Of a stretch of 64,000 bases of DNA, positions 42,399 to 51,521 are shown in pieces. The notes under the pieces were generated by a model that ran no database searches, had not been told where the DNA came from, and saw only the letters and a list, made by a program, of their open reading frames with translations. The stretch covers positions 62,001 through 126,000 of the forward strand of contig NZ_BTTW01000004.1 of assembly GCF_036245865.1 (NCBI RefSeq). Reading direction: 5' to 3'. This DNA comes from Corallococcus caeni (GTDB lineage Bacteria; Myxococcota; Myxococcia; Myxococcales; Myxococcaceae). How positions within the stretch are numbered: position 1 is the stretch's first letter; every line of letters begins with the position of its first letter. The position numbers were made by a program, and so were the translations under genes.

Positions 42399-42650
42399 TC
42401 AGCCCACGACGACGATGCGGCGGCCCAGCGCGCGGGTCATCGCCGGGGAGGTGACGAGCTCCAGCACGCCGCTCATCTCGCCGCCCGCGGTGTCGAACGC
42501 CGCCGCGATGACTTCACCGACGGTGAGCTGGGCCTTCTGGGCCGCCACCCGCGCGCGCTTCGCCGTGCGCCGCAGCGCGGGCATCACCCGCCGACCCTGC
42601 CGCCGCACCACCGTGCCACCCTTCGCCTTGCCTGCGGTCCGCTTCGCCAT
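42399..42650 (-). CDS. Small basic protein of unknown function
   Basis: 83 residues from the ATG at 42650, preceded by GGGAGGAA. It begins with a Lys/Arg/Gly/Thr-rich tract (MAKRTAGKAKGGTVVRRQ, then RRVMPALRRTAKRARVAAQKAQ), giving a strong positive charge, and ends in a hydrophobic strand (GRRIVVVG). DNA or RNA binding is plausible because of the charge, but no family is recognised. Confidence 0.65.
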   Translation of the reverse strand: MAKRTAGKAKGGTVVRRQGRRVMPALRRTAKRARVAAQKAQLTVGEVIAAAFDTAGGEMSGVLELVTSPAMTRALGRRIVVVG

Positions 42651-43018
42651 GGTTCCTCCCGCCACTTCGTGCCACGCGGGTGAGTACCTCGTCGGTCTGA
42701 CACCATGCAGGCGAGGTGCCAGGGCTCAGCCTCCCTGTCAGGTCCCTGTTTCCAGGGGTTTTCCTTGCGGATAGCGGGTTTCCGTAGGGCCGGAGGGCCT
42801 TCCTTTTTTCAGCCCTTCAGGGTGGTTCCTCGTTCTGTCGAGTTTTTCGTTCACCCCGTGCGGTGCTTTCCACGCATCGTTCAATGGCGCGCATCTCGTT
42901 CAACGCCATGGCACGACAGGGCTGGGTCGGGTGTCACCCCCTGGCCACACTCCCTGCGGCCAGGGAACCACGGTGTGGTTGGGGCGCGGCGGGGATTCAG
43001 GGTAGAGGGCGGACGCCC
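42651..43018. other. T-rich intergenic region with two terminator-like hairpins
   Basis: No gene of confidence. CCCTG-TTTC-CAGGG followed by GTTTTCC (about 42743-42763) and a 6-bp stem (42786-42801) followed by CC and six T residues (42804-42809) both resemble rightward intrinsic terminators. No rightward gene precedes them closer than 42049, so an unseen small transcript or a relic is possible. The rest is presumably the promoter region of the divergent neighbours. Confidence 0.35.
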
Positions 43019-43981
43019 ATGCGAGTCCAGGTCCTCTTCCACGACAACTGTTTCGACGGCGCGGCCAGCGCCGCGGTCTTCACCCGCTTCTACCGGGAGC
43101 GCGTGCGCGCGGACGCCACGTTCAGCTACCGGGGGCTGGCCCACAAGCCGGGCGCGGAGGGCATCGACCCGGCGGTGTTCACCGGGGACGAGAACGTCAT
43201 CGTCGACTTCCGCTACAGCCAGGACGCGCGGCTCACCTGGTGGTTCGACCACCACGCCTCCGCCTTCCAGCAGCCCGGCGACGAGCCCCACTTCCAGCGC
43301 GACACCAGCGGCCGGAAGTTCCACGACCCGCATCGCAAGAGCTGCACGCTGTACCTGGCGGACGTGGCGCGCGAGCGCTTCGGCTGGGACGCGTCCCCGC
43401 TGAAGGACCTGCTGCACTGGGCGGAGATCATCGACGGCGCGCAGTTCCCCAGCCCCCAGATGGCGGTGGCGCTGGAGGAGCCCGCGCTGCGCATCATGAC
43501 GGTGCTGGAGTCCACCAAGGACGACACGCTCATCCCGGAGGTCATCCGGCGCATGCAGACGGACTCGCTGGCGGACATCGCCGCGTCGCCGCTCATCGCC
43601 GCCCCGCTGGAGCCGCTGCTCTTCCGGCACCAGCGCAACATCGACCTCGTGCGCGAGAAGGCCCGGTACGAGAACGGCGTCGTCCACTTCGACCTGGTGG
43701 ACGAGGGCGTGGACAGCCTCAACAAGTTCATCGCGTACGCGCTCTACCCGGACGCGCGCTACACGCTGTGGGTGGGCAGGGGCGCGTCGCGTGCCAAGGT
43801 GTCGCTGGGCTCCAACCCGTGGAAGCCCCAGACGCGCCAGCACGACCTGGCCGCCATCGCCGGCCGTTATGGCGGGGGCGGCCACCCGGTGGTGGCCGCG
43901 GTGAGCTTCAAGGCGGACCAGGCCGACAAGGCCCGCGCCGCGTACCAGGAGATTCTGGCGGAGCTGTCCAGCGCGGGGTGA
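43019..43981 (+). CDS. DHH family phosphoesterase
   Basis: 320 residues from the ATG at 43019. DHH signatures are the metal-binding D of VLFHDNCFDGAAS (residues 6-18), VDFRYSQD, WWFDHHASAF (about 74-83, the DHH motif) and the C-terminal DHHA1-type GGGGHPVVAAVSF. The family cleaves phosphodiester bonds of oligonucleotides, cyclic dinucleotides or pyrophosphate. It is convergent with maf, 10 bp away. Confidence 0.9.
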   Translation: MRVQVLFHDNCFDGAASAAVFTRFYRERVRADATFSYRGLAHKPGAEGIDPAVFTGDENVIVDFRYSQDARLTWWFDHHASAFQQPGDEPHFQRDTSGRKFHDPHRKSCTLYLADVARERFGWDASPLKDLLHWAEIIDGAQFPSPQMAVALEEPALRIMTVLESTKDDTLIPEVIRRMQTDSLADIAASPLIAAPLEPLLFRHQRNIDLVREKARYENGVVHFDLVDEGVDSLNKFIAYALYPDARYTLWVGRGASRAKVSLGSNPWKPQTRQHDLAAIAGRYGGGGHPVVAAVSFKADQADKARAAYQEILAELSSAG

Positions 43982-43991
43982 GCCTCCGCGC

Positions 43992-44573
43992 TCACGGGCG
44001 GGCGAAGAGGTCGAAGCCCGCCTGCCGGAGCAGCCGCACCACGGACAGCATGGGCAGCCCCTGCACGTTGGTGCGGTCCCCCTCCAGCTTCTGGAGCAGC
44101 GCCTGCCCGCGCCCCTCCACGCGGTAGCTGCCCGCGCAGCCCTCCCACTCGCCGGTGTCCAGGTAGCGCTCCAGCTCCTCCGGCGGGACGGGGAAGAACG
44201 TGAGGCGCGTGTCCTCCACCGTCTCCGAGTGGTGGCCGCCAGGGCCCAGCAGGCACACGGCGGTGTGGATGACGTGGGTGTTCCCCAGCAGGCGCTGGAG
44301 CTGCGTGCGCGCCGCGTCCCGGTCCCGGGGTTTGCCCAGCACGTCCTGCCCCACCTCCACCAGTTGATCCGCGCCCAGGACCCAGGCCTCCGGGTGGCGC
44401 TCCTGGACCGCGCGGGCCTTGCGCACGGCGAGCATCCGCACGGCCTCGTCGGCGGGCAGGTCCGCGGGGACGTGTTCGTCCACGCCGGGGGCTTCGGTGC
44501 GGTAGGGCAGGCCCAGCCCGTCCATCAGGGCCCGTCGCGCGCTGGAGGTGGATGCCAGGATGAGTTCTCTCAT
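43992..44573 (-). CDS. maf: Maf family nucleotide pyrophosphatase
   Basis: 193 residues from the ATG at 44573. [17 protein letters not shown] at the N-terminus, [20 protein letters not shown] (catalytic Asp near 69) and [27 protein letters not shown] are the conserved Maf blocks. The family hydrolyses non-canonical or canonical nucleoside triphosphates and affects septum formation in some bacteria. Convergent with the DHH gene and divergent from the TPR-zincin lipoprotein. Confidence 0.93.
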   Translation of the reverse strand: MRELILASTSSARRALMDGLGLPYRTEAPGVDEHVPADLPADEAVRMLAVRKARAVQERHPEAWVLGADQLVEVGQDVLGKPRDRDAARTQLQRLLGNTHVIHTAVCLLGPGGHHSETVEDTRLTFFPVPPEELERYLDTGEWEGCAGSYRVEGRGQALLQKLEGDRTNVQGLPMLSVVRLLRQAGFDLFARP

Positions 44574-44678
44574 GGGAGGCCGGAGGGTAATGCAGCCGGG
44601 GAGGGCAGGGGACCCCTCAGGCGGGCAGGCACGTCCCCGCTTCCTGTGCATGGGGCGGATGCCATAGCCTCCCGGCCC

Positions 44679-45944
44679 ATGTCGCGGCGCGGTCTGCTCG
44701 CTGTCTGTCTCCTCCTGCTCGCCTCCTGCAAACGCAACCCTCCGGCGGTCGCCGACGCGGGCACGGATGCGGGCACGGCGGTCTCCGTCGTGGGGGCTGA
44801 CGCGGGCGCCGACGCGGGGACGCTCGCCCGGGCCTCGGAGGACGCGGGCCCCAGCGCGTCCGTGAAGCGCCCGGACGACGCGGCGGCGGAGGTGCATCCG
44901 CTGGCGGTGTGCGACGCGAAGCAGGGCGCCCCCCTGGACGCGGCCCGCGACTACTACGACGCGGGCCACTACGAGGAAGCGCTCTCCTGCGCCGCGCAGG
45001 CCGCCGCGCTGGAGCCGGACCTCGCCGCCGCCCACGCGGAGCGGGGCGCCGCCCTGGCCGCGCTCAACCGCGAGCCGGAGGCCCAGCTCGCCTACGCCCG
45101 CGCGCTGGCCATCGACCCGGGGGACGCGGACGCGCTGCTGGGCGCCGCGCACCTGTACGCCGTGCAGCTGCCCTCCACGCGCGAGCGGGACGAACTGGGC
45201 GCGCTCTACGCCGAGCGGGGCCTCTCCCAGCCCTCCACGCCCCCGGAGCTCGTGCCCTCGCTGGCGCTGGTGGCCGCCATGGCCTTCAACGACCTGGGGC
45301 AGGCGGACCAGGCGCTGGACCGCGCCGCCATCGTGCTCGCCCGCGAGCCGGACAACCACGAGGCGAAGTACGAGAAGGCCCTGGCCCTCTTCGAGCTGTG
45401 CCGCTTCCGCGAGGCCAGGGCGGCCTTCGCGTCGCTCCTGAAGGACAAGGAGCGCGCGGCGCACGCGCACCAGCACCTGGGCCTCCTGCTGGAGCGCGAG
45501 GGCCAGTGGGCCAAGGCGGAGGAGCAGTTCCAGAAGGCCCGCGCGCTGGAGCCCGAGGACTTCCCCCCGCCGCCCCTGCCGTCCGCGGACGAGTTCAAGG
45601 CCCAGGTGGCGCGCGCGCTGGCGGACCTGCCCGAGGACATGCGCAAGGACCTGGAGGGCGTGCCGGTGGCCACGGAGGAGATTCCCTCCGAGGACGACCT
45701 GCTCGCCAACCAGCCGCCCCTGTCGCCCACCATCCTGGGCCTGTTCCGGGGCCCGTCCCTCCAGGAACCGTGCGACGGTTCGGAGACGCCCTGCCGCTCG
45801 GTGGCCCTCTACCGGCGCAACCTGGCCCGCGCGGTGCGCACGCCCGAGGAGCTGCGCGAACAGATTCGCGTGACACTGCTCCATGAAATCGGGCATCTGC
45901 GAGGGGAAGACGACGAGGAACTGGCCGCGCGCGGCCTGGAGTGA
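44679..45944 (+). CDS. Lipoprotein with TPRs and a C-terminal zincin-type HExxH domain
   Basis: 421 residues from the ATG at 44679. The signal peptide [19 protein letters not shown] has a lipobox with lipidated Cys at 17. An Asp/Ala/Gly/Thr linker ([11 protein letters not shown]) follows, then TPR repeats (about 85-290) and a C-terminal domain ending in [19 protein letters not shown] (HEIGH at about 402-406), the pattern of the Zincin_1/DUF1025 family. A membrane-anchored, TPR-tethered metalloprotease candidate. The active-site third ligand is not certain. Its stop is followed at once by the RlmI-type gene. Confidence 0.87.
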   Translation: MSRRGLLAVCLLLLASCKRNPPAVADAGTDAGTAVSVVGADAGADAGTLARASEDAGPSASVKRPDDAAAEVHPLAVCDAKQGAPLDAARDYYDAGHYEEALSCAAQAAALEPDLAAAHAERGAALAALNREPEAQLAYARALAIDPGDADALLGAAHLYAVQLPSTRERDELGALYAERGLSQPSTPPELVPSLALVAAMAFNDLGQADQALDRAAIVLAREPDNHEAKYEKALALFELCRFREARAAFASLLKDKERAAHAHQHLGLLLEREGQWAKAEEQFQKARALEPEDFPPPPLPSADEFKAQVARALADLPEDMRKDLEGVPVATEEIPSEDDLLANQPPLSPTILGLFRGPSLQEPCDGSETPCRSVALYRRNLARAVRTPEELREQIRVTLLHEIGHLRGEDDEELAARGLE

Positions 45945-45952
45945 GCCCCCAC

Positions 45953-47131
45953 ATGCCTTCTCTTCCCACCGCCCGGGTCAGCCTCAAGGGCGCCAAGACG
46001 CTGCGTCGCGGCACCCCCTGGGTGTACCGCACGGAGCTCACTGAAGCCCCTTCCACCGACACGCCGGGCGCGGTGGTGGCTGTGGTGGATCCGCAGGGCA
46101 ACCCCATCGGCCAGGCGCTCTACGCCCGCCGCTCCCCGCTCGCGCTGCGGCTGCTCACGCGCAAGGGCCCCAACGAGGAGAAGGTGGACGACGCATTCTT
46201 CATCCGCCGCGTGGAGGCCGCGCTCGCCCGCCGCGCGGTGCTGCCGGGGCGCGACGGCCTGCGCCTGGTGCACGGGGAGGCGGACCTCCTGCCCGGCTTC
46301 TTCGTGGACCGCTACGGCCAGGGCCTCACCGTGCAGACGCTCTCCGAGGGCATGGACGCGCGCAAGGAGATGCTCGCGCGCGCGCTGGTGGAGAGGACGG
46401 GCGCAAGCCACGTGGTGTGCCGCGACGACGCCTCCGGCCGCGACTTCGAGAGCCTGCCCCGCGAGGTGCGCCTGCTGCACGGCGAGGGCAGCGCGCGCTT
46501 CACCTACCACGAGGGCGACAACCGCTTCGACGTGGACCTGCTGGGCGACATGAAGACGGGCGCGTTCCTGGACCAGGTGGACAACCACCTGCGCGCGGGC
46601 GAGCTGGGCCGGGGAGAGGCGCTGGACTGCTTCAGCTACCACGGCGGCTTCGCGCTCGCGCTCGCGAAGCACTGCACGTCGGTGCTCGCGGTGGAGCAGG
46701 ACGCGAAGGCCGCTTCTCGCATCCAGTCCAACGCGGAGGCCAACGGCCGCGCCAACGTGAAGGTGGAGAACGGCAACGCGTTCGACGTGCTGCGCCGCTT
46801 CGACCAGGAGGGCCGCCGCTTCGACACCATCGTCCTGGATCCGCCGGGGCTGGCCAAGCGCCGCGAGGGCCTGGCCACCGCGCTGCGCGCCTACCACGAG
46901 CTCAACCTGCGCGCCCTGCGCTGCCTCAAGCCGGACGGCCTGCTGGTGACGTGCTCGTGCTCGGGGAAGCTGGACCGGCAGGGCTTCGAGTCCATGGTGC
47001 TGGACGCCGCCGCGGACGCGAAGCGCCCGGTGCAGATTCTGGAGCGGCGCGGCGCCGGCCTGGACCACCCGGTGCTCGCGGGCCTCGCGGAGACGGAGTA
47101 CCTCAAGGCCCTCTACGTCCGCGCCCTCTAG
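45953..47131 (+). CDS. RlmI-type 23S rRNA (cytosine-5-)-methyltransferase
   Basis: 392 residues from the ATG at 45953; an upstream GTG at 45941 overlaps the previous stop as GTGA. An N-terminal PUA domain ([21 protein letters not shown]) precedes an EEHEE and a SAM-binding domain with [16 protein letters not shown] (motif I), [12 protein letters not shown] (motif IV, catalytic Cys region) and [12 protein letters not shown] (motif VI). This is the RlmI/YccW family that methylates C1962 of 23S rRNA. A homologue, not proven to have the same target. Confidence 0.9.
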   Translation: MPSLPTARVSLKGAKTLRRGTPWVYRTELTEAPSTDTPGAVVAVVDPQGNPIGQALYARRSPLALRLLTRKGPNEEKVDDAFFIRRVEAALARRAVLPGRDGLRLVHGEADLLPGFFVDRYGQGLTVQTLSEGMDARKEMLARALVERTGASHVVCRDDASGRDFESLPREVRLLHGEGSARFTYHEGDNRFDVDLLGDMKTGAFLDQVDNHLRAGELGRGEALDCFSYHGGFALALAKHCTSVLAVEQDAKAASRIQSNAEANGRANVKVENGNAFDVLRRFDQEGRRFDTIVLDPPGLAKRREGLATALRAYHELNLRALRCLKPDGLLVTCSCSGKLDRQGFESMVLDAAADAKRPVQILERRGAGLDHPVLAGLAETEYLKALYVRAL

Positions 47132-47164
47132 GACAGGGCGCGGTGGGGCAGGGGGCTGGCACCG

Positions 47165-47668
47165 CTACGGGATGCCCAGCTCCTTGCGCAGCCGGCCCAC
47201 GACCTTGAAGTACTCCGTGCGGGAAAAGCCCACGTTGAGGATGTGGAAGTCCTTCTTGGACAGCCCCACGCAGCCGAAGCAGTAGTTGCAGTCCTGCAGG
47301 TTCTTGCTCATCACCACGTACGCGCTGCTGGAGCAGTTCTCGCTCTGCACGCAGTAGGCGCACGCGTGGCAGTTCTTGCACTCCACGCAGTGCGAGCAGT
47401 TGGTGCACAGCTCGCACCGCGTGCAGTGCGTGCACTGGTGGCAGCTGTCGCAGTCCTTGCAGAACATGCAGTTGGCGCAGCGCTGACAGCCCTCGCACGC
47501 GTAGGAGCCGGGGTTGCCCGGGTCCACCGCGTAGCTCTTGGAGAGCTTCTGGAACTGCTCCATGAACTCGCGCTTGCCCAGGGACGACACGCCCTGGCGC
47601 GCCGCCTTCTCCTGCTCCAGCAGCTCCTGGGTCGTCTGGGGCCGCGGCCCCTTGTCCTTCACCGCCAC
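47165..47668 (-). CDS. Cysteine-array protein: 17 Cys at exact period 3
   Basis: 167 residues from the GTG at 47668, with AAGGAG 5 bp upstream; a GTG at 47692 overlapping the upstream lipoprotein stop is an alternative. Residues about 58-106 run as an unbroken (Cys-x-x)16-Cys series: CEGCQRCANCMFCKDC, then CDSCHQCTHCTRCELC, CTNCSHCVECKNC and CHACAYC. Additional Cys follow in ENCSSS and DCNYCFGCVGL. Flanks are ordinary and soluble, with no signal peptide. A period-3 Cys ladder could bind a row of metal ions or form a polyproline-like helix. The family is not one I can name with certainty. It is convergent with the RlmI-type gene. Confidence 0.8.
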   Translation of the reverse strand: MAVKDKGPRPQTTQELLEQEKAARQGVSSLGKREFMEQFQKLSKSYAVDPGNPGSYACEGCQRCANCMFCKDCDSCHQCTHCTRCELCTNCSHCVECKNCHACAYCVQSENCSSSAYVVMSKNLQDCNYCFGCVGLSKKDFHILNVGFSRTEYFKVVGRLRKELGIP

Positions 47669-47688
47669 AAACGCTCCTTGGACTCGTG

Positions 47689-48249
47689 TCACTGCAGCCG
47701 GGCGAGCCCGGCCAGGTCGATGCCGCGCGCCACCCGCCGCACCTCCACGGTGCTGGGGAAGCCGCGGCTGGTGACGGCCACCACGAACCGGTCGCCCACC
47801 AGGAGGTTCGCCTCCGCGACGGCCTCCTCCGCGTCATAGCGCACGAAGCCCACGGCTTCCTTCCACTGGATGGGCGCGGTGGGGTCGCTGGCTGCTCGCC
47901 CGCGCGCCTTCTGCGCCGCCTCGCGGATGGCCTGCCCCAGCTTCAGCCCCATGGTGGTGTCCACGATGCGCACCTTCACCTCGCGGCCCTCGCCCCGGGT
48001 GTAGGTCCGCTCCGCCTCCGACACGGACACCTCGCCGTACTTCCCCGTGGAGCCCGCGGTGGAACCCACCGTGAATCCCTCCAGCGACTCCGGCAGGAAC
48101 GGCGCCAGGTCCTTGAAGTACACGCACGGTGCGGCGGTCGTCACCACGTCGCGCGGGGTGGGAGATGTCGTGCGTTCGTCGTCAAGGCAACCGCCGCCCA
48201 CGCCGAGCGCGAGCGATGCGATGGCCAGCCGGAGGAAATAGTCGCGCAC
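47689..48249 (-). CDS. Putative lipoprotein, unknown function
   Basis: 186 residues from the GTG at 48249. The hydrophobic N-terminus (VRDYFLRLAIASLALGVGGGC) ends in a lipobox-like GGGC at about residue 21. The mature part contains a Tyr/Phe-rich start (CVYFKDLAPFLPESLEGFTVG) and a repeated strand-helix pattern, without a recognised domain. It is upstream of, and nearly overlaps, the cysteine-array gene, so the two may be one transcript. It is divergent from the helicase gene, with only 34 bp between start codons. Confidence 0.72.
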   Translation of the reverse strand: MRDYFLRLAIASLALGVGGGCLDDERTTSPTPRDVVTTAAPCVYFKDLAPFLPESLEGFTVGSTAGSTGKYGEVSVSEAERTYTRGEGREVKVRIVDTTMGLKLGQAIREAAQKARGRAASDPTAPIQWKEAVGFVRYDAEEAVAEANLLVGDRFVVAVTSRGFPSTVEVRRVARGIDLAGLARLQ

Positions 48250-48283
48250 GAACGAATCAAAGGGTATCCCTGGCCCGCGCGCA

Positions 48284-50350
48284 ATGGACCTTTCGAAGCT
48301 CAATCCTCCTCAGCGCGAGGCCGTCGAGACGCTCCAGGGCCCGCTGCTCGTGCTGGCGGGCGCGGGCAGTGGAAAGACGCGGGTCATCACCCACCGCATC
48401 GTCCACCTGCTCAACGAGCGGCCGAACCACATCATGGCCCGCAACATCCTGGCGGTGACCTTCACCAACAAGGCCGCCACGGAGATGAAGGAACGGCTCA
48501 TCCACATGGCCGGGCCCCGCGCCCAGGGCGTGCTGGTGTGCACCTTCCACGCGTTCGGCGCGGAAGTGTTGCGCGAGGACATCCACCGGCTGGGCTGGCC
48601 GAAGAAGTTCGCCATCGCGGACATGGGCGACCAGCTGTCCATCATCCGCCGCGCCATGCGCGAGAAGCGCATCGACGACCGCGCCTTCGACGCGCGCAAG
48701 GTCCTCACGCTCATCTCCAAGGCGAAGAACTCCGGTGAGACGCCGCAGCCCAAGCCGGAGGGGATGGGGGACGACTACGACCTCATCACCTCCATGGTCT
48801 TCGCGGACTACCAGCTCGCGCTCAAGGCGCAGGGCTCCGTGGACTTCGACGACCTGCTGGTGCTGCCCGCGCGCCTCCTGCGCGAACACCCGGACCTGCA
48901 CCGCAAGTACACGGCGCGCTTCCAGTACCTCCTGGTGGACGAGTTCCAGGACACCAACCACGCGCAGCTGGACCTGCTCAAGCTGCTCGCGGGCACGTCC
49001 AGGAACGTGTGCGCGGTGGGCGACGACGACCAGTGCATCTACTCCTGGCGCGGCGCGGAGGTGCGCAACATCCTGGACTTCGACAAGCACTTTCCGGGCG
49101 GCAAGGAGGTGCGGCTGGAGCAGAACTACCGCTCCTCCCAGCGCGTGCTGGACGCGGCCAACGCCGTCATCGCGAAGAACCCGGAGCGCAAGGACAAGCG
49201 CATGTGGACCGACCGCAAGGGCGGCCCACTGGTGAAGGTGGTGGCGTGCCCCAATGACGAGGAGGAGGCGCGCTTCATCGCGCACGAAATCCAGAAGCAC
49301 ATCTCGCTGGGCATCCCCGCGGACGACATCGCGGTGCTCTACCGCACCAACGGCCAGGCCCACCCGGTGGAGGAGATGCTGCGGGAGAAGAACATCCCCT
49401 ACGAAGTCGTGGGCGGCAGCGAGTTCTTCGACCGCAGCGAGGTGAAGGACGTCATCGCGTACTTCAAGGTCCTGGCGAACAAGCTGGACGAAATCTCCCT
49501 CATGCGCATCGTCAACGTGCCCTCGCGAGGCATCGGCGACGTGACCATGGAGCGGCTGCACGCGCACTCGCGCGCGGAGGGCGTGACGCTCTGGACGGTG
49601 ATGCGCCGCGCGGACACCTACGAGGACCTGCCCGCGGGCGCGGGCGGCAAGGTGCTGGAGTTCGTGGAGATGGTGGAGCGCTACCGCGAAGCCTTCACCC
49701 AGACGCCCCGCCTGTCGGAGGCCACGCACAAGCTGCTGGAGGAGATCGGCTTCCGGGAGGCCACCCGCGCCAAGGCCGTCTCCGGCACCGCCGCGGACAA
49801 GAAGCTCAAGGGCGTGGACGGGGTGCTCGCGTCGCTGGAGAAGTTCGAGAAGCGCGAGGGCCCCAAGGCCAGCCTCCTCACGTACCTGAACCGCCTCAGC
49901 CTGGACACGCGCCAGGAGGAGGAGGACGTCCCCGGGCAGAACAAGCGCGTGACGCTGATGTCCCTGCACGCCTCCAAGGGCCTGGAGTACCGGCTCGTCT
50001 TCTTCATCGGCATGGAGGAGGACCTGATGCCCCACGGCGGCATGCAGGGCGAGGCGCAGAACCTCGAGGAGGAGCGCCGCCTCTGCTACGTGGGCATCAC
50101 CCGCGCCAAGGAGCTGCTCTACCTCACCCGCTCCACCGTGCGCGTGAAGCGCGGCAAGGAGGTGCCCCGCACGCCCTCGCGCTTCCTGGAGGACCTGCCC
50201 CCGGACGCCTTCGAGGTCGTGGACATGGACGCGCCGCGTCAGGGGCCTCCGGATGAGAAGGAGAAGAACTTCTTCGCGAACCTGAAGGAGCGCTTCAAGA
50301 AGCCCGCCGCCGGGGGGCCAGGCCCGGGCACCCCTGGCCGGGCGCCCTGA
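48284..50350 (+). CDS. UvrD/Rep/PcrA family DNA helicase
   Basis: 688 residues. SF1A helicase motifs: Q-motif LNPPQREAV, Walker A LAGAGSGKT (24-32), DEFQDTN (motif II, about 219), VGDDDQCIYSWRGA (motif III), LEQNYRSS (motif IV), VTLMSLHASKGLEY (motif V) and VGITRAKELLYL (motif VI). It translocates 3' to 5' on single-stranded DNA in repair and replication restart. A charged, Pro-rich C-terminal tail resembles the RNA-polymerase-interacting end of PcrA-like helicases. Which of Rep, UvrD and PcrA is the orthologue is not decided. Confidence 0.95.
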   Translation: MDLSKLNPPQREAVETLQGPLLVLAGAGSGKTRVITHRIVHLLNERPNHIMARNILAVTFTNKAATEMKERLIHMAGPRAQGVLVCTFHAFGAEVLREDIHRLGWPKKFAIADMGDQLSIIRRAMREKRIDDRAFDARKVLTLISKAKNSGETPQPKPEGMGDDYDLITSMVFADYQLALKAQGSVDFDDLLVLPARLLREHPDLHRKYTARFQYLLVDEFQDTNHAQLDLLKLLAGTSRNVCAVGDDDQCIYSWRGAEVRNILDFDKHFPGGKEVRLEQNYRSSQRVLDAANAVIAKNPERKDKRMWTDRKGGPLVKVVACPNDEEEARFIAHEIQKHISLGIPADDIAVLYRTNGQAHPVEEMLREKNIPYEVVGGSEFFDRSEVKDVIAYFKVLANKLDEISLMRIVNVPSRGIGDVTMERLHAHSRAEGVTLWTVMRRADTYEDLPAGAGGKVLEFVEMVERYREAFTQTPRLSEATHKLLEEIGFREATRAKAVSGTAADKKLKGVDGVLASLEKFEKREGPKASLLTYLNRLSLDTRQEEEDVPGQNKRVTLMSLHASKGLEYRLVFFIGMEEDLMPHGGMQGEAQNLEEERRLCYVGITRAKELLYLTRSTVRVKRGKEVPRTPSRFLEDLPPDAFEVVDMDAPRQGPPDEKEKNFFANLKERFKKPAAGGPGPGTPGRAP

Positions 50351-50373
50351 CGGCCTCCCCTGTACGCCCAACC

Positions 50374-50402
50374 TTGACTTGATCCCGCCGTCCTACTAGG
50401 AG
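50374..50402 (+). promoter_or_regulatory. Possible sigma-70-type promoter for rplM-rpsI
   Basis: TTGACT, 17 bp, TAGGAG, about 118 bp upstream of the rplM start. The -35 is good and the -10 is weak. A similar TAGGAG -10 follows TTGAAC by 17 bp before the tRNA-His gene, which adds some support. Confidence 0.42.
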
Positions 50403-50519
50403 GGTCAGCCTTTCCGGGCTTCTGTCGGAGTCAAGGCGGAGGACCCGCGGTTGGTATCGCACGAGCACGCGGCCCCTGGCATGCACCTGGGCGCCGCGCC
50501 GAAGTCTGGAGTGCACGAA

Positions 50520-50966
50520 ATGTCGCAGAAGACCTACAGCGCCAAGGCTGGGGACATCAAGCGCCAGTGGCACGTCATCGACGTGTCCGACAAGGTGCTT
50601 GGTCGCGCCGCCAGTCAGATCGCCACCCTCCTGAAGGGCAAGCACAAGCCCACGTACACCCCGTCCATCGACACGGGTGACCACGTCATCGTCATCAACG
50701 CCGACAAGGTGAAGGTGACGGGCACGAAGGAGACGGACAAGCTGTACTACCGTCACCCGTACGCCGGTTTCCCGGGCGCCCTGAAGATCACCAACCTCCA
50801 GAAGCTGCGCCAGCGTCACCCCGAGGACGTCATCCTCAACGCCGTGCGCCGCATGCTGCCCCGCAATGCCCTGGGCCGTCAGATGATGACGAAGCTCAAG
50901 GTGTATGCTGGTGACACCCATCCGCACACCGCCCAGAAGCCGGTGGCGTTCAAGGTCGAGGCGTAA
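50520..50966 (+). CDS. rplM: 50S ribosomal protein L13
   Basis: 148 residues from the ATG at 50520. RQWHVIDVSDKVLGRAASQIA, LLKGKHKPTYTPSIDTGDHVIV and the C-terminal PRNALGRQMMTKLKVYAGDTHPH are hallmark L13 sequences. Located directly before rpsI, the universal L13-S9 pair. An upstream in-frame ATG would add 23 unlikely residues. Confidence 0.98.
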   Translation: MSQKTYSAKAGDIKRQWHVIDVSDKVLGRAASQIATLLKGKHKPTYTPSIDTGDHVIVINADKVKVTGTKETDKLYYRHPYAGFPGALKITNLQKLRQRHPEDVILNAVRRMLPRNALGRQMMTKLKVYAGDTHPHTAQKPVAFKVEA

Positions 50967-50975
50967 GGAACAACC

Positions 50976-51377
50976 ATGGCGATCAATCCTGAACTCGGTT
51001 TCTACGCCACGGGCCGCCGCAAGGAGGCCACCGCTCGCGTCTGGGTGCGCCCCGGCAATGGCGCCGTCGTCATCAACGGCCGCGACATCAACGAGTACTT
51101 CGGCCGTGAGACGTCGAAGATGGTGCTCAACCAGCCGCTGGAGATCCTGGAGCAGAAGGGCAAGCTCGACGTCACGGTCAACGTGCGCGGCGGCGGCCTC
51201 TCCGGCCAGGCCGGTGCCATCCGTCACGGCATCGCGCGCGCGCTGTGCGCCTTCAACCCGGAGTTCCGTCCGGCGCTGAAGAAGGCCGGCTTCCTCACCC
51301 GCGATGCCCGCGCGGTCGAGCGCAAGAAGTACGGCCAGCCCGGCGCCCGTCGTCGGTTCCAGTTCTCCAAGCGCTAA
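50976..51377 (+). CDS. rpsI: 30S ribosomal protein S9
   Basis: 133 residues. [22 protein letters not shown] at the N-terminus, [23 protein letters not shown] and the invariant C-terminal [18 protein letters not shown] identify S9; its basic tail reaches the ribosomal P site. It follows rplM after 9 bp. A hairpin terminator follows at 51411. Confidence 0.98.
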   Translation: MAINPELGFYATGRRKEATARVWVRPGNGAVVINGRDINEYFGRETSKMVLNQPLEILEQKGKLDVTVNVRGGGLSGQAGAIRHGIARALCAFNPEFRPALKKAGFLTRDARAVERKKYGQPGARRRFQFSKR

Positions 51378-51410
51378 ACACGCTTGCCGGCCAGCTGTCC
51401 GGCCGCTCTT

Positions 51411-51442
51411 CGGCGGGGGTTTCCTTCGGGAAGCCTCCGCCG
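51411..51442 (+). terminator. Terminator hairpin after rpsI
   Basis: A 14-bp stem (51411-51424 with 51429-51442, two G-U pairs) capped by a stable TTCG tetraloop, followed by TCGTGCTTT. The T tract is poor, but the position after rplM-rpsI is right. Confidence 0.7.
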
Positions 51443-51521
51443 TCGTGCTTTGCGGGCAAGCGGGTGGGCTTGAGCCCCGTCGCGATGGGCGCGGGCGTTC
51501 TGCTACCATCCGGGCCCTCCC

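Noticed and set aside
42700-42742. Another TGACA/TGTCA operator near the DHH gene
   Set aside because: Half-sites are present but separated by about 35 bp and do not form a palindrome.
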